Below, piece after piece: positions 4,328-5,898 of a stretch of 5,898 nucleotides of DNA (its first letter is position 1; the number at the start of each line of letters is the position of its first letter). The notes beneath the pieces are model-generated. The model had not been told where the DNA came from, made no database searches, and saw only the letters and a list, made by a program, of their open reading frames with translations. The translations under genes were made by a program, and so were the position numbers. This stretch comes from Candidatus Anoxychlamydiales bacterium (lineage in GTDB: Bacteria > Chlamydiota > Chlamydiia > Chlamydiales > SM23-39): contig JAAKFX010000099.1 of the NCBI GenBank assembly GCA_011064865.1, positions 1 to 5,898 of the forward strand, written 5' to 3'.

Positions 4328-5898
4328 ATGAAGCTTAAATTTTTCGTAATATCTTTATTATTATTAGCTTGTGTTTTTGGAGGCGAAAATAGCCTTCTCG
4401 AGAGAATAAATTCACATATACTTTTAGAGGACTATGAATCGGCTCTAGAGGATGCTAAATCTAGCTTAGATAAGTATAAATCTTCTAATAAGTTGAAGTT
4501 TAAGTACATAGAGTGTTTAGCATTAAATGGAGAAGAGCTGAAAGCTGTAAAAGAGCTTAAAGAATTGAATGAGGCTGATTATAAGAATCTAAGCCATGAT
4601 ACCTTAGAAAATATAAGCTGGGCTATTTTAAAAAAGGCTATTAAATCTAGTCAATATATAACGAGATTGACGACTTTGATAGGGGTGCATCTAACCCAAG
4701 ATGTGAGAGCTATTAAGATTTTGAACAGTTCTATGAGAGACTCAAATGCTATAATTAGATCAGTAGCTCTGCAACTATCTAGCTCATTTATGGATAGGCC
4801 TTTAAAAGAGACTGTAAATACCTTGTTTGCAAATGAAAAACTCTGGCTTGTCAGATTAGAGGTTTTAAAAGCTGTTGGTAGAATGAAGATTTTTGAGAGA
4901 AAAGATGAGCTAAAAGAGATTATTGCAGATGATAAGGCAACTTTTGAAGAAAAAGAGATGGCAACATCTGCTTTGGTAAATATTACAGATAGTATAGATA
5001 TTGAAGAGATTGAAAGATTAGCAAAATCTGCAAAAGCAGGTCTTAGAAAACTATCTTGTGATCTAACTAGTTATTTCGATGTAAAAGAGGCAAAACAGTT
5101 AGTTTTAAAATTAGCTGAAGATCCTTTAGCTGATGTAAGAGTGGCTGCTTTAAATACGATATCTTTAAATTTTTTAAATGAGATAAATAATAAGGATCTA
5201 AAAAATTTGATTTTAAAATCAGTAAAAGATACAGATCCTATAGTTGCTATAACAAGCTGTTATATCGCTATTTTAAAAAATTATAGTTTTGGTGAAAAAA
5301 CTCTAAGACAATTTTTATATGAAGATGCAGAAAATGCAAGATTTGCAGCAGCAGTTTTGGCAAGAGTTGCAAATAAATGTACAAGACTAAAAAAAGAAAT
5401 TTTGCAAAAACATTTTGATATTTATGTAAAAGCAAATGTAGCTTTAGGACTTATAGGTGAGAGAAAACTTTTAAAAGAGGCCTCTAGTACTTTATTTTCT
5501 TTTTTAGAAAGTGATGAAAAATTGATGTTCGAAGAGAAAAAAAATCCTCTTTTTCAAGTTTTGTATCCAAGCTATATTAGGCATACAGATCAAATACCGA
5601 GATATCCTGAAGCTGTCGATCAAATGACAAGACTTCAGTTATTATCAATGCTAGCTGTTATTGAAGAAAAACAGGCGCTTCAAGCTATTAAAACATTTTT
5701 AAAACAAAAAGGCTGGGGTATCACAGGCTTTGCTTCAGCTACCCTTTTAAAAGAAGGCGATGAGCAAGCTATATCAATTATAAAAGAGCTTTTAAAAGAA
5801 GATGATAAAAATGTAAAAGTTCAAGCAGCTTTAGTCTTAGCATCACTGGCAAAAGAAGAAGGGGTTATTGAGACATTGGAAGAGGCATATCTTAGCTC
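4328..5898 (+). CDS. Secreted or lipid-anchored HEAT-repeat protein (3' end beyond right edge)
   Basis: An uninterrupted frame from ATG 4328 gives the first 523 residues. It starts with an export signal, MKLKFFVISLLLLACVFGG: a basic start, then a hydrophobic core. LLAC with Cys15 fits a lipobox, so an outer- or inner-membrane lipoprotein is possible, though the signal is short and cleavage near Gly18-Gly19 by signal peptidase I is an alternative. Residues about 24-110 form TPR-like helical hairpins. The rest consists of HEAT/PBS-lyase-type repeats, recognisable by D-x(4)-V/I-R-x(2)-A/V patterns such as DSNAIIRSVAL (138-148), DPLADVRVAAL (265-275), DAENARFAAAVLA and DDKNVKVQAALVLA (from 492). 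Alpha-solenoids of this kind bind proteins; no catalytic motif is visible. The start is chosen because it gives a complete signal peptide and is preceded by a promoter; the Shine-Dalgarno (GTGAG) is modest. It is divergent from the 114-residue gene, with a 411-bp spacer between the starts. Confidence 0.88.
   Translation, partial: MKLKFFVISLLLLACVFGGENSLLERINSHILLEDYESALEDAKSSLDKYKSSNKLKFKYIECLALNGEELKAVKELKELNEADYKNLSHDTLENISWAILKKAIKSSQYITRLTTLIGVHLTQDVRAIKILNSSMRDSNAIIRSVALQLSSSFMDRPLKETVNTLFANEKLWLVRLEVLKAVGRMKIFERKDELKEIIADDKATFEEKEMATSALVNITDSIDIEEIERLAKSAKAGLRKLSCDLTSYFDVKEAKQLVLKLAEDPLADVRVAALNTISLNFLNEINNKDLKNLILKSVKDTDPIVAITSCYIAILKNYSFGEKTLRQFLYEDAENARFAAAVLARVANKCTRLKKEILQKHFDIYVKANVALGLIGERKLLKEASSTLFSFLESDEKLMFEEKKNPLFQVLYPSYIRHTDQIPRYPEAVDQMTRLQLLSMLAVIEEKQALQAIKTFLKQKGWGITGFASATLLKEGDEQAISIIKELLKEDDKNVKVQAALVLASLAKEEGVIETLEEAYLS

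Noticed and set aside
4215..4336. 11-bp inverted repeat AAGCTTCATTT / AAATGAAGCTT, whose right arm covers the HEAT gene ATG, as start-codon sequestration
   Set aside because: The likely promoter (4280-4307) would start transcription after the left arm, so the arms would not share an mRNA. A match of this size is expected by chance somewhere in AT-rich DNA.
1..5898. CRISPR array, tRNA, rRNA or intact insertion sequence
   Set aside because: I saw no regularly spaced repeats, no cloverleaf-like conserved tRNA arms, and no transposase reading frame or terminal inverted repeats.

Overview
The window is AT-rich bacterial DNA, with long A/T runs, intergenic spacers made almost entirely of A and T, and genes with recognisable Shine-Dalgarno sequences. 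A MYG1-type DHH-superfamily gene followed directly by a HIT-family gene recalls the arrangement I remember from Chlamydia trachomatis (CT386/CT385, from memory). The secreted HEAT-repeat protein and the orphan coiled-coil gene also fit a member of the Chlamydiae, probably an environmental, amoeba- or arthropod-associated lineage. The phylum assignment is inference; nothing in the sequence proves it.

Layout: (1) 1-251, minus strand, the 5' end of an unrecognised gene. (2) 252-351, a short divergent promoter region. (3) 352-1567, plus strand, a two-gene translationally overlapping unit, MYG1 then HIT. (4) 1574-3274, minus strand, an orphan 566-residue protein with a long coiled-coil C-terminal half, converging tail-to-tail on the HIT gene with only 6 bp between stop codons. 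(5) 3275-3571, a spacer holding the promoter of that gene and a possible relic reading frame. (6) 3572-3916, minus strand, an orphan 114-residue protein behind a perfect-consensus TTGACA-17-TATAAT promoter. (7) 3917-4327, a spacer with that promoter, a second possible relic frame, a hairpin and the promoter of the next gene. (8) 4328 to the right edge, plus strand, a secreted or lipid-anchored HEAT-repeat protein, cut by the window end.

The outer genes look like conserved housekeeping genes. The centre (about 1570-4200) looks like accessory DNA: two same-strand orphan genes, each with its own promoter and strong Shine-Dalgarno, separated and flanked by AT-rich spacers with short decayed coding-like stretches. 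The best candidate for something undescribed is this pair of orphan genes. Their composition and the likely host biology make secreted or effector-like roles possible, but the sequence does not demonstrate it. I see no rRNA, tRNA, CRISPR array, intact transposon or riboswitch.
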